Part shown: piece after piece, positions 55,146 to 62,393 of the stretch
How positions within the stretch are numbered: position 1 is the first letter of the stretch
Layout: the number at the start of each line of letters is the position of its first letter
Position numbers and translations under genes: made by a program
Source: Nocardia cyriacigeorgica
Lineage (GTDB): Bacteria > Actinomycetota > Actinomycetes > Mycobacteriales > Mycobacteriaceae
NCBI RefSeq assembly: GCF_029868385.1
Contig: NZ_JARWNX010000027.1
Location: 40,679 to 104,678 of the forward strand
Direction of reading: 5' to 3'
Length of the DNA stretch: 64,000 nucleotides
The notes under the pieces: model-generated
Told to the model about the DNA's origin: nothing
The model's database searches: none
Seen by the model: the letters and a program-made list of their open reading frames with translations, nothing else

Positions 55146-55793
55146 ATGACCACCTTGCTGCACCTCGACGCCAGCGCTCGGCGTCAGTCGATCAGCCGCA
55201 CCTTGAGCGCCGAATTCGCCGATGCGTGGCGGCTCGCCAACCCGGACGGCGACTACCGTTACCGCGATCTCGCGGTGGATCAGGTGCCCTTCATCGACGA
55301 GGGCTGGACCGAACTCTGCGATCTGGTGCTGGCGAACGGCAGCACCGACCTGGGCCGCATCGCGGACCTGGTGCGCACCCCGGCTCAACGAGCGGCCTGG
55401 GCGATCACCGGTCCGCTGTTGGACGAACTGCTCGCCGCCGATGTCGTGCTCATCGGAACCCCGATGTACAACTACTCGGTTCCCGCCGCGCTCAAGGCTT
55501 GGATCGATCAGGTCGCATTCCCGCGAATGTCGCTGGGGCACAGGCGATTCGTTACCGTCACCGCACGCGGCGGCGCGTACTCGCCCGGTTCGCCCAAGGC
55601 CGACTTCGACTATCAGGAACGGTATCTGCGCGATTTCTTCGCCGGACATTTCGCGGTGCGGGACGCGAAGTTCGTCAATGCGGAACTGGCCAATTCCCGG
55701 CTCGATCCGGCCCTGGCGCATCTGCGGGCCGAACATGAACAGTCCTATGACCTCGCCCTTGCGGCGGTGCGCGAGCTGGCAGGGGAGTACTGA
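55146..55793 (+). CDS. azoR: FMN-dependent NADH:quinone oxidoreductase (azoreductase)
   Basis: A 215 aa flavodoxin-like oxidoreductase of the AzoR family, reducing quinones or azo compounds by two electrons. Seen: 'LLHLDASARRQSISRTLSAE' (FMN phosphate loop, near 4-23), 'LIGTPMYNYSVPAALKAWID' (near 101-120) and 'TARGGAYSPGSP' (near 138-149). ATG at 55146 has GAAAGGGAG upstream. It is the first gene of a TetR-controlled operon with an SMR transporter 2 bp downstream, a detoxify-and-export pairing. Confidence 0.93.
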   Translation: MTTLLHLDASARRQSISRTLSAEFADAWRLANPDGDYRYRDLAVDQVPFIDEGWTELCDLVLANGSTDLGRIADLVRTPAQRAAWAITGPLLDELLAADVVLIGTPMYNYSVPAALKAWIDQVAFPRMSLGHRRFVTVTARGGAYSPGSPKADFDYQERYLRDFFAGHFAVRDAKFVNAELANSRLDPALAHLRAEHEQSYDLALAAVRELAGEY

Positions 55794-55795
55794 CG

Positions 55796-56116
55796 ATGAG
55801 CTGGTTGATCCTCGGATTCGCTGGTCTGGTGGAGATCGCCTGGTCGCAGAGCATCAAACCGACCGAGAACTTCACCCGTCCGCTGCCGACGCTGCTGTGC
55901 TTCGCGCTCGGGGCGTTCGCGGTCTATCTGCTGTCGCGGGCGATGCAGTCGCTGCCGGTCGGCACCGCGTATGCGGTCTTCACCGGAATCGGCGCGGTCG
56001 GTGCGATCGTGCTCGGCATGATCGTGCATCGTGATCCGTTGAGCGCGGGCAGGTTTGTGGCCATGTCGCTGATCGTCGGCGGTATCGTCCTGGCCAAGGT
56101 GACCAACCCCGGCTGA
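55796..56116 (+). CDS. Small multidrug resistance transporter (SugE/Gdx-like)
   Basis: A 106 aa four-helix SMR protein. The essential Glu is residue 13 in 'GFAGLVEIAWSQSIK', followed by the SugE-type 'KPTENFTRPLPT' loop, and the GxxxxAY region is 'PVGTAYAVFTGIGAVGA' (near 55-71). SugE/Gdx members export guanidinium or quaternary ammonium compounds; which applies here is not known. It is cotranscribed with azoR under TetR control. Confidence 0.92.
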   Translation: MSWLILGFAGLVEIAWSQSIKPTENFTRPLPTLLCFALGAFAVYLLSRAMQSLPVGTAYAVFTGIGAVGAIVLGMIVHRDPLSAGRFVAMSLIVGGIVLAKVTNPG

Positions 56117-56163
56117 TCGGACGGCCGGTACGGCAAACGGTCGGGCGGGTCCGCGAGCACGGG

Positions 56164-56169
56164 TAAGGT
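56164..56169 (+). promoter_or_regulatory. Candidate -10 element (leaderless start)
   Basis: TAAGGT ends 7 nt before the ATG of the SRPBCC gene. Confidence 0.35.
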
Positions 56170-56176
56170 CGGTCTG

Positions 56177-56632
56177 ATGGTCGATCAGCAAGTGCGTTTT
56201 CCGGACCTGTCGGCACGGCCTCATGCGCTCACCGTGGAGCGCGTCATGGCCGCCTCGCCGACATTGTTGTACCTGGCCTTGACCCAGGGCTTCGATATCT
56301 GGCTCGCGATACCGGAGTCGGTCCGCATGCGCCCGCAGGTGGGTGAACCCTTCTATTTCGAAGCCGATGATCAGGGCACGCCCGTCCCGCATTACGGCCG
56401 TTTCCTACGGCTCGAGCCCGACCGGCTGGTCGAGTTCGCCTGGGTCACCGGAGCGGGCGGCACCGAAGGCGTGGAGACCGTGGTGCGCGTGGATTTCGTG
56501 CACCAACCGCGAGGCATCCGAATCAAGCTGCGGCACAGTGGTTTCCCAAACCAGGAAGTATGCGATCGGCATCGCGGCGCCTGGCCCGCGATACTGGAAC
56601 GGCTCGACGAGCGAACGGCTGCCGCGAGCTGA
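56177..56632 (+). CDS. SRPBCC (AHSA1-like) domain protein
   Basis: A 151 aa protein of the START/Bet v 1-like superfamily, AHSA1 type: 'TVERVMAASPTLLYLALTQG' near the start and 'LRHSGFPNQEVCDRHRGAWP' (near 118-137) giving the conserved GW-like end in degenerate form. These proteins form a hydrophobic pocket; no catalytic residues are evident. Probably monocistronic with a leaderless-type start, 60 bp after the SMR gene. Confidence 0.82.
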   Translation: MVDQQVRFPDLSARPHALTVERVMAASPTLLYLALTQGFDIWLAIPESVRMRPQVGEPFYFEADDQGTPVPHYGRFLRLEPDRLVEFAWVTGAGGTEGVETVVRVDFVHQPRGIRIKLRHSGFPNQEVCDRHRGAWPAILERLDERTAAAS

Positions 56633-56690
56633 GCCGGACGGGTAGGTTCGAGCGAGAACTCCCAGTAATTCGATTGTGGAAAGGACTGTG

Positions 56691-57134
56691 ATGCCTACAC
56701 GTACCGCGCGCACCGCATGGACCGGCGGTTTGCAGGACGGCACCGGACAGGTCGAGCTGGCCAGCTCGGGTGCAGGCAAGTACGACGTGTCGTTTCCGAA
56801 GCGCGCCGCCGACGCCGCTGACGGCACCACCAGCCCGGAGGAGTTGATCGCCGCGGCCCATTCGTCCTGCTACGCGATGGCGCTGTCGGCCGAGATCGGC
56901 AATGCCGGTGCCACCCCGCGCAGCCTCGACGTCACCGCCGATGTCACCCTCGGGCCCGACCCGGCGGGCGGTTTCCGCATCAGCGGGGTGAAGATCACCG
57001 TCCGCGGCCGCGTCGACGGGCTCGACGCCGCTGGCTTCAACGCCGCCGCCGAAGCCGCCAAGGCGGGCTGCCCGGTCAGCAAGGCCCTCGCCGGGGTCGA
57101 CAACATCACGCTGGACGCCGCGCTCGAGTCCTGA
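56691..57134 (+). CDS. OsmC/Ohr family peroxiredoxin
   Basis: A 147 aa thiol peroxidase of the OsmC family, reducing organic or fatty-acid hydroperoxides. The two catalytic cysteines are in 'AAAHSSCYAMALSAEIG' (near 59-75) and 'AAKAGCPVSKALAG' (near 120-133); 'TSPEELIAAAHSSCYAMALS' is the family signature. ATG at 56691 has GGAAAGGA 7 nt upstream. A symmetrical terminator separates it from the convergent cbt genes. Confidence 0.93.
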   Translation: MPTRTARTAWTGGLQDGTGQVELASSGAGKYDVSFPKRAADAADGTTSPEELIAAAHSSCYAMALSAEIGNAGATPRSLDVTADVTLGPDPAGGFRISGVKITVRGRVDGLDAAGFNAAAEAAKAGCPVSKALAGVDNITLDAALES

Positions 57135-57139
57135 GACAG

Positions 57140-57181
57140 GAAAGGGCGGCGCCGGTCAGCGCGACCGGCACCGCCCCTTTC
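57140..57181. terminator. Bidirectional terminator between osmC-like gene and cbtA
   Basis: GAAAGGGCGG...GCCGGTC (57140 onward) pairs with GACCGGC...CCGCCCCTTTC (to 57181) with small bulges and a 5-nt loop; A and U tracts at the outer ends suit termination in both directions. Confidence 0.75.
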
Positions 57182-57183
57182 GA

Positions 57184-57987
57184 TCAGGCCGCGGCCGCCA
57201 CTTCCGGTGCCGAGGCACCCGTGCGGTCGGCGAACTCGGTGAGTATCGCGTAGCCGAGGCCGAGGCAGGCCCACAGTGTCGTCGACACCGCCAGCGAGGA
57301 CACCCGGAACTCCCACAGCAGGCTCGCCGGGAAATCGGCGCCGACCTCGTTCACGCCGGGCAGAACGAGGTAGCCGATCGTGGCGAGCAGCACGAACGTG
57401 CCGACACCTGCGGTCAACCGCACGGTATCGAGTCGACCGGCGAGCAGCTTCCACACATACACTCCGGCGCCGACGGCCACCAGACCGAGCAGCACCGCCG
57501 CCACCCACAGCAGTGTCCGGTCGTTGATCGTTTCCGGATCGCCGACCGCGGGCGGATTGGCCGGGTACTTGAAGAACGGCACGGCGACGATCGCCGCCCA
57601 GCCGCCGATACCGAGCCCGAACGCCAGTTTCGGCCCGGACAGCGCGGTGTAGCGACGCGCCACATGGGCGACGGCGCCGAAGATCGCTCCGAAGGCCATC
57701 CCGGCGAGGCCGAGCGCCAGGAACTGGCCCGCCTTCTGGCCGGAGCGGCTGACCAGAGCTTCTCCATCGTCGCCGTGGCTGTGTCCGCCACCGGCGCCCT
57801 CATCGGCGTGCGCGCCGCCTTCGGTATGCGCCGATTCGGCGGCCGCACCGGCCTCCTCGATGGCGATGGCCGCTTCCACGTTGGGCTCACCGACGAAATA
57901 GCCGACGGTGCCCGCCAGCAGACCGGCGATCAGACCGGCCAGCAGGCCACGCAGCAGCAGGGTGCGCAGAGTTCCGGTCAGTGGCAC
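57184..57987 (-). CDS. cbtA: Cobalt transporter subunit CbtA
   Basis: A 267 aa membrane protein of the CbtA family, a predicted cobalt importer usually under cobalamin control. About six hydrophobic segments are seen (10-32, 85-108, 117-137, 157-177, 188-210, 228-250). A loop near 50-75 is rich in His, Asp and Glu ('HTEGGAHADEGAGGGHSHGD'), suited to metal capture. The GTG start overlaps the cbtB stop by 10 bases. The cbtBA pair is preceded by a cobalamin riboswitch, which supports the assignment. Confidence 0.92.
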   Translation of the reverse strand: MPLTGTLRTLLLRGLLAGLIAGLLAGTVGYFVGEPNVEAAIAIEEAGAAAESAHTEGGAHADEGAGGGHSHGDDGEALVSRSGQKAGQFLALGLAGMAFGAIFGAVAHVARRYTALSGPKLAFGLGIGGWAAIVAVPFFKYPANPPAVGDPETINDRTLLWVAAVLLGLVAVGAGVYVWKLLAGRLDTVRLTAGVGTFVLLATIGYLVLPGVNEVGADFPASLLWEFRVSSLAVSTTLWACLGLGYAILTEFADRTGASAPEVAAAA

Positions 57988-58181
57988 GGTAGGCCCAGCA
58001 GGTGGCGTCCGTCGTGCATCAGCTCATGCATGTACATCCCGCTGCGCGAGATGGCGCCCTGATCGAATCCGACCAGGTAGAGCGTGAGCAGAGCGAGCAG
58101 TACGACACCGACCGCGACGAGCACGGTTGCCAGGGAATCGGTGACCCGGGCTGATGCGCCGGGGGAGTGCGCGATGGCCAT
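57978..58181 (-). CDS. cbtB: Cobalt transporter subunit CbtB
   Basis: A 67 aa protein with one membrane segment (about 18-38) and a His-rich C-terminus ('MYMHELMHDGRHLLGLPCH'), the CbtB signature for metal binding. ATG at 58181 is fixed by AAGGAGG about 8 nt upstream; the frame is open further into the riboswitch without meaning. Confidence 0.92.
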   Translation of the reverse strand: MAIAHSPGASARVTDSLATVLVAVGVVLLALLTLYLVGFDQGAISRSGMYMHELMHDGRHLLGLPCH

Positions 58182-58229
58182 TCCAGTCCTCCTTGGGATA
58201 TTCGCGTCCCGTCGAGTGGTCGCGGAGGT

Positions 58230-58345
58230 GCCGGTGTCTGGCTTTCCGGCACCGGACCCGGTGGCTGGAACACAGTGGCGCGACCGCTCCGGAATCACAC
58301 CGGATTACCGCGTCACCTTCGCGTTTGTCCTTCGAACTGTGACAC
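58230..58345 (-). promoter_or_regulatory. Cobalamin (B12) riboswitch upstream of cbtBA
   Basis: Read on the minus strand, it contains GGTAATCCGGTGTGATTCCGG, CGGTCGCGCCACTGTG (the invariant GCCACTG element) and AAAGCCAGACACC, in the order of the B12 aptamer. It ends about 50 nt before the cbtB start; cobalamin binding would shut off cobalt uptake. The 5' boundary is approximate. Confidence 0.85.
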
Positions 58346-58400
58346 CCCACAGCAGCCGTCGTCAATACACCTGGCGACGGCTGCCGGTGGGATAAGCGTG

Positions 58401-58721
58401 TCAGTCGGCGGAGGCTGCCTTGCCAGCGACATCGAGGACGACCTCGAATTCGAGCAGCGACGCCCCGGTGGCGACCGGCTTGGTCTGCTGACCGGCATGC
58501 GCCTCGCGGGCCGGTCCGTCGCGCCAAGCCGCGAAGGACTCTTCCGAATCCCACTGGGTGACCACGAAGTACCGGTTCTCGCCCGCGGTCGGCCGCAGCA
58601 GCTGGAAGCCGAGGAAGCCCGGCGAATTCTCCACCGCGTGCGCCCGATGGGCGAAGCGCTTCTCCAGTTCGGGGCCCGCGCCCTCGGGAACCTCGATCGC
58701 ATTGATCTTCACAACAGACAT
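58401..58721 (-). CDS. mhuD: Haem-degrading monooxygenase MhuD
   Basis: A 106 aa antibiotic-biosynthesis-monooxygenase-fold haem oxygenase, nearly collinear with M. tuberculosis MhuD (Rv3592), which opens haem to mycobilin and releases iron without CO. Key residues are in place: Asn7, Arg26, Trp66 and His75, with 'RAHAVENSPGFLGFQLLRP' and 'PVATGASLLEFEVVLDV'. ATG at 58721 follows a minus-strand CACAAT by 6 nt, a leaderless start. It is divergent from a hydrolase gene, as Rv3592 is from Rv3591c. Confidence 0.95.
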   Translation of the reverse strand: MSVVKINAIEVPEGAGPELEKRFAHRAHAVENSPGFLGFQLLRPTAGENRYFVVTQWDSEESFAAWRDGPAREAHAGQQTKPVATGASLLEFEVVLDVAGKAASAD

Positions 58722-58727
58722 GCCTCG

Positions 58728-58733
58728 ATTGTG
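58728..58733 (-). promoter_or_regulatory. -10 element of mhuD (leaderless)
   Basis: GGCACAATCG on the minus strand; the hexamer CACAAT ends 6 nt before the mhuD ATG. The same 10-mer serves the divergent gene. Confidence 0.45.
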
Positions 58734-58787
58734 CCCCCTGCGTCTGCGCCGACCGGTAGGTGCGACCGGTATCACCGGCCCGTGCGG

Positions 58788-58793
58788 CACAAT
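58788..58793 (+). promoter_or_regulatory. -10 element of the divergent hydrolase (leaderless)
   Basis: GGCACAATCG on the plus strand; CACAAT ends 7 nt before the GTG at 58801. Confidence 0.45.
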
Positions 58794-58800
58794 CGCGGAC

Positions 58801-59562
58801 GTGTTGTACGACGAGGGCGGGACCGGCACACCGCTGGTGCTGCTGCACGGTCTGATGGGTAGTGCCCGTACCTGGCGCGATCATGTGGGCTGGTTGCGCG
58901 GTTTCGGGCACGTGTACACCTTCGACGCGGCCGGGCACGGCAGGCCAGCGCCCGCCGAGCTGAGCACGGAGGCATTCGTCGCCGATCTGGCCGCCGCGAC
59001 CGCCTCGATCACCGAGCCGATGGTGCTGATCGGGCATTCGATGGGTGGGCTGCACGGTTGGATGTTCGCCGCGCAGTATCCGCAACGGGTGAAAGCGCTG
59101 GTCGTCGAGGATATGGCCCCCGATTTCACCGGTCGCACCGCCGCGCACTGGGCCGCCATGATCGAAGCCTGGCCGCAGCCGTTCCCGGACGAGGCCGCGG
59201 TGCTCGAGTTCTTCGGACCGGTCGCCGGACGCTACTTCCTCGCCTCCTTCGACCACGGCCCCGACGGCTACCGGCTACACGGCTCGGTCGCCACCTTCCG
59301 CGATATCTCCGAGGAATGGGGCACACGGGACTTCTGGGCCCAGTGGCGCACGATCGACGTCCCCACACTCCTGCTCGAGGGCGAGCACACCATCACTCCA
59401 CCGGGCCAGATGCGCGAGATGGCGGCCGTGCATCCGGGTGCGGAGTACGCGCTCGTTCCCGACGCCGGGCATCTGGTGCACGACGACCAACCCGAGCGTT
59501 ATCGCACCGAGGTGAGCCGGTTTCTGAACCACGTGTTGGGTGGGCGCCCGCGTGCCCGATAA
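58801..59562 (+). CDS. Alpha/beta hydrolase (Rv3591c-like)
   Basis: A 253 aa alpha/beta hydrolase. 'LLHGLMGSARTW' holds the oxyanion-hole motif HG, the nucleophile elbow is 'LIGHSMGGLHGW' with Ser near 80, a Glu/Asp is in 'LLEGEHTITPP', and the catalytic His in 'VPDAGHLVHDDQP' (near 223). No signal peptide. The GTG at 58801 fits a leaderless start; the frame is open upstream over mhuD. Position next to mhuD matches Rv3591c, whose substrate I do not know. Confidence 0.88.
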   Translation: MLYDEGGTGTPLVLLHGLMGSARTWRDHVGWLRGFGHVYTFDAAGHGRPAPAELSTEAFVADLAAATASITEPMVLIGHSMGGLHGWMFAAQYPQRVKALVVEDMAPDFTGRTAAHWAAMIEAWPQPFPDEAAVLEFFGPVAGRYFLASFDHGPDGYRLHGSVATFRDISEEWGTRDFWAQWRTIDVPTLLLEGEHTITPPGQMREMAAVHPGAEYALVPDAGHLVHDDQPERYRTEVSRFLNHVLGGRPRAR

Positions 59563-59763
59563 CCGAGCGTAGGGCACGCTTTCGCGGACACGTGCACCCG
59601 GTCGCCGACGCCACCCAGGTCCACGCCGGGATGCTGTCCCTTATCGGGCGACCGCCACCATCCGCGCGCGCCGAGGAATCGGCTGGCGGTCTGGCCGGTC
59701 GGACACCGCGAACCGGCGGTCGATCTCGCGACCCGATCGGAAAGTCCGGCCGCGGACTCGGCC

Positions 59764-60681
59764 TCAGCTACCCGGTTCGGTGTGCCCGGCCTCGCCCGCC
59801 AATGCGAACAATCCGTCCGCGGTCTGCTCGATCAGCCCGTCCACCAGCAGTGAATCCAGTGCGCGATCCCGTTGGCCAGGGTCGCGGGTCCAGGCCATAT
59901 CGAGCCGTATCCGTTCCACCGGGCCGGACGAATCGCGTAGCACGTCCATGAGTCGCCCCCTGGCCTGCCGGTCGGTGCCCTCGTACTTCTGGGTCCGGCG
60001 CACCACCTGCGAGGCGGGTCGGCCGGCGGCGTTCCAGGCGCAATGCGGTAGCGGGCAGGCGCCGCATACGGGGGTGCGCGCGGTGCATACGAGCGCGCCG
60101 AGTTCCATCAGCGCGGCCGAGAACATCGCGGCGCGCGGAACCGGCTCCGGCAGCAGCGCCTCGGTCTCCCGCAGATCGCGCGCCGACGGATTACCGGCAT
60201 CGGCGCGCCCGTGCACGGCACGGGCAACCACCCGGCGAACATTGGTGTCCACCACCGGAACTCGCTGTCCGTAGGCGAAGCAGGCGACGGCCCGCGCGGT
60301 GTAGTCACCGATACCGGGCAGGCTCAGCAGCGTCTCGACATCCTGCGGCACCCGATCGCCGTGCTCGCTGGCCAGCACCCGCGCGCATTCGTGCAACCGC
60401 AGCGCGCGCCGCGGATATCCGAGCTTGCCCCACGCCCGCAGCACCTCTGCCTGCGAGGACGCCGCCATGGCCGAGGGCGCCGGCCAGCGCGCCACCCATT
60501 CCCGCCAGATCGGCTCGACCCGCGCCACCGGGGTCTGCTGCAACATGATCTCGCTCATCAGGATCTGCCAGGCACTCACATCCGGATGCCGCCACGGCAG
60601 ATCACGGGCGGTGCTCCGGTACCAGTCCAGCAGTGCGTCCGCGTCCACCGGGTCGTGCACTTCCTTCTGTGTCGCTCTCAT
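59764..60681 (-). CDS. mutY: A/G-specific adenine glycosylase
   Basis: A 305 aa base-excision repair enzyme removing adenine opposite 8-oxoguanine. The helix-hairpin-helix is 'LLSLPGIGDYTARAVACFA' with the catalytic Asp in 'VPVVDTNVRRVVAR'; a Glu lies in 'MSEIMLQQTPVARV'. The 4Fe-4S loop is C-x6-C-x2-C-x4-C ('VCTARTPVCGACPLPHC'), one residue shorter in the last gap than E. coli MutY, which I recall as usual in Mycobacteriales. The C-terminal NUDIX-like recognition domain is missing, so the enzyme is short. ATG at 60681; earlier codons are unsupported. Divergent from canB. Confidence 0.93.
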   Translation of the reverse strand: MRATQKEVHDPVDADALLDWYRSTARDLPWRHPDVSAWQILMSEIMLQQTPVARVEPIWREWVARWPAPSAMAASSQAEVLRAWGKLGYPRRALRLHECARVLASEHGDRVPQDVETLLSLPGIGDYTARAVACFAYGQRVPVVDTNVRRVVARAVHGRADAGNPSARDLRETEALLPEPVPRAAMFSAALMELGALVCTARTPVCGACPLPHCAWNAAGRPASQVVRRTQKYEGTDRQARGRLMDVLRDSSGPVERIRLDMAWTRDPGQRDRALDSLLVDGLIEQTADGLFALAGEAGHTEPGS

Positions 60682-60779
60682 GTGCTCACCGCGTTCGTTC
60701 GGGCCTGGCCAGACGGTGTTTGCGGGCCCGTAACGAGAACCAACTCGTCGGTAACACACAATCTGTGCAAAATGGACAC

Positions 60780-61403
60780 ATGCCTCAGTCGAACCCGATC
60801 AGTGCCTGGAAGTCCCTCCGCAACGGCAACGACCGTTTCGTCAATGGCACGTTGCAGCATCCTAATCAGGGGGCCGCTGACCGAGCCAAGCTCGTCGGAG
60901 GCCAGCATCCAACGGCCATCCTCTTCGGCTGCGGAGACTCCCGCGTCGCCGCCGAACTCATCTTCGACCAGGGCCTCGGCGATATGTTCGTGGTGCGCAC
61001 CGCGGGCCACGTCATCGATTCCTCGGTGCTCGGCTCCATCGAATACGGCGTGGAGATCCTGAACGTGCCGCTGATCGTGGTCTTCGGCCACGACAGCTGT
61101 GGCGCGGTGAAGGCCACCCTCGACGCCCTCGACGGCGGTGAGGTTCCCGGCGGGTTCATCCGCAGCATCGTCGAGCGGGTCACACCGTCCATGCTGCTCG
61201 GCCGGCGCGAGGGTCTGTCCAGCGTCGACGAGCTCGAGGCACGCCATGTCGTGGAGACCGCCGAATTGCTGCGTCAGCGTTCGTCGATCATTGCCGACCG
61301 CGTCGCAGCCGGCCAATGCGCGATCGCCTGTGTCACGTACAAACTGGCCGACGGCAAAGCCAAGCTGCACGGTTCGATCGGCGATATCGGCGAGGTCGCC
61401 TGA
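60780..61403 (+). CDS. canB: Beta-carbonic anhydrase
   Basis: A 207 aa zinc enzyme interconverting CO2 and bicarbonate. Zinc ligands and the Asp-Arg dyad are in 'ILFGCGDSRVAAELIFDQG' (Cys, Asp, Arg), with His and Cys in 'VFGHDSCGAVKAT'; 'DMFVVRTAGHVID' is typical. ATG at 60780 is used; no strong ribosome site is visible. It matches Rv3588c and is divergent from mutY. Confidence 0.94.
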   Translation: MPQSNPISAWKSLRNGNDRFVNGTLQHPNQGAADRAKLVGGQHPTAILFGCGDSRVAAELIFDQGLGDMFVVRTAGHVIDSSVLGSIEYGVEILNVPLIVVFGHDSCGAVKATLDALDGGEVPGGFIRSIVERVTPSMLLGRREGLSSVDELEARHVVETAELLRQRSSIIADRVAAGQCAIACVTYKLADGKAKLHGSIGDIGEVA

Positions 61404-61513
61404 GCCGCCGACGCTCACATTCGCCCAGCTCCAGGGGTGTGACCGGGGCGTCGTCGACACGGTTGACGCCCCGACACGCCGTGCCCCTGAGTTGCTGTGC
61501 CGAGCGGTGCGCT

Positions 61514-61519
61514 TACCGT
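61514..61519 (+). promoter_or_regulatory. Candidate -10 element (leaderless start)
   Basis: TACCGT ends 6 nt before the GTG of the anchored exported protein gene. Confidence 0.4.
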
Positions 61520-61525
61520 TGAGTC

Positions 61526-62194
61526 GTGCTGGAACCGAATGGACCGCTGCCTCCGGAGATCTACTGGCGGCGTCGTGTTTTTGCCATCGGCGTACTGGTC
61601 ATCGCACTCGTGCTGGTGATCTGGCTGGTGGTCGCGGTATCGCGTGGTGGAGACTCACCCGGCGATACCGCTGCGGCGACTTCGTCGACCGAGACGAACA
61701 AGCCAGCGGGTCAGGCCTCGACCAAGAAGGAATCGTCGGCGGCCCCCGAGTCGAAACCGTCCGAATCCGGCACGCCGAGCAGCGACGCGCCGGTCGCCGC
61801 CGGACAGTGCTCGGACCAGTCGCTCGCGGTGAAGGTGACCGTCGCCCAACCCACCTACCGGGTCGGTGAGCAGCCGGTATTCGGCATCGTGATCACCAAT
61901 ATCTCCGCCGATGCCTGCACCCGCGATATGGGCTCCGGCCTCCAACAGGTCTCCGTGCACACCCTCGACGGTCAGCGCAGGCTCTGGGCCAGCACCGACT
62001 GCTACCCCGACGGCGAACCGGATGAGCGCACCCTGAAACCCGGCGAACAGGCCGCCTTCACCGTCACCTGGACCGGCAACACCTCCCAACCGAACTGCGC
62101 GGGCGAGCGGTTGCAGGTTCCGGCGGGCGCATACAACGTCGTCGCCCAGCTGGGCGCCATCCGCAGCGCGGCGGAGCCATTCAACATGGCGTGA
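61526..62194 (+). CDS. Membrane-anchored exported protein (Rv3587c-like)
   Basis: A 222 aa protein with a short cytoplasmic start, one membrane span (about 19-38), a Ser/Thr/Lys/Pro-rich linker (about 45-90) and a C-terminal extracytoplasmic domain with an immunoglobulin-like strand pattern ('VGEQPVFGIVITNISADACT', 'LKPGEQAAFTVTWTGN'). Four Cys in that domain suit disulfides. It sits behind canB as Rv3587c does. Function unknown; a cell-wall or ligand-binding role is a guess. Confidence 0.85.
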   Translation: MLEPNGPLPPEIYWRRRVFAIGVLVIALVLVIWLVVAVSRGGDSPGDTAAATSSTETNKPAGQASTKKESSAAPESKPSESGTPSSDAPVAAGQCSDQSLAVKVTVAQPTYRVGEQPVFGIVITNISADACTRDMGSGLQQVSVHTLDGQRRLWASTDCYPDGEPDERTLKPGEQAAFTVTWTGNTSQPNCAGERLQVPAGAYNVVAQLGAIRSAAEPFNMA

Positions 62195-62204
62195 GTTGTG
62201 TTGA

Positions 62205-62241
62205 ATTTGCGCCGCCTGCGGTGTCGCGTGTTCGCGGCCCC
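62205..62241 (+). repeat. REP-like GC-rich repeat, copy A
   Basis: A 37-nt copy of ATTTGCGCCGCCTGCGG.GTCGCG.GTTCGCGGCCCC, differing by one transition and one insertion from the copies at 63787-63822 and (inverted) 63896-63931. It stands downstream of radA while the other copies stand upstream. Confidence 0.6.
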
Positions 62242-62258
62242 CGAGCCGGGCCGCGAAC
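62230..62258. terminator. Hairpin between convergent genes
   Basis: GTTCGCGGCCC (62230-62240) pairs perfectly with GGGCCGCGAAC (62248-62258) around a 7-nt loop, between the anchored protein gene and the convergent radA. It includes the end of repeat copy A. Confidence 0.65.
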
Positions 62259-62393
62259 GGGGCTCCTCGAGGTCGCCCCCGGCGCGATGCTCTGAACTGC
62301 ACAAATGTGTCGGGGCGGGTGTTTGTGCAGGTCCCGATAGGGTGAGGGCAGTTGGGCTCGAATGGTCGGGCCGCTGTGATGCGTATCGGGGGG

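Noticed and set aside
59563..59763. Possible small gene between the hydrolase and mutY
   Set aside because: No frame with a start signal or family features; treated as plain intergenic DNA.
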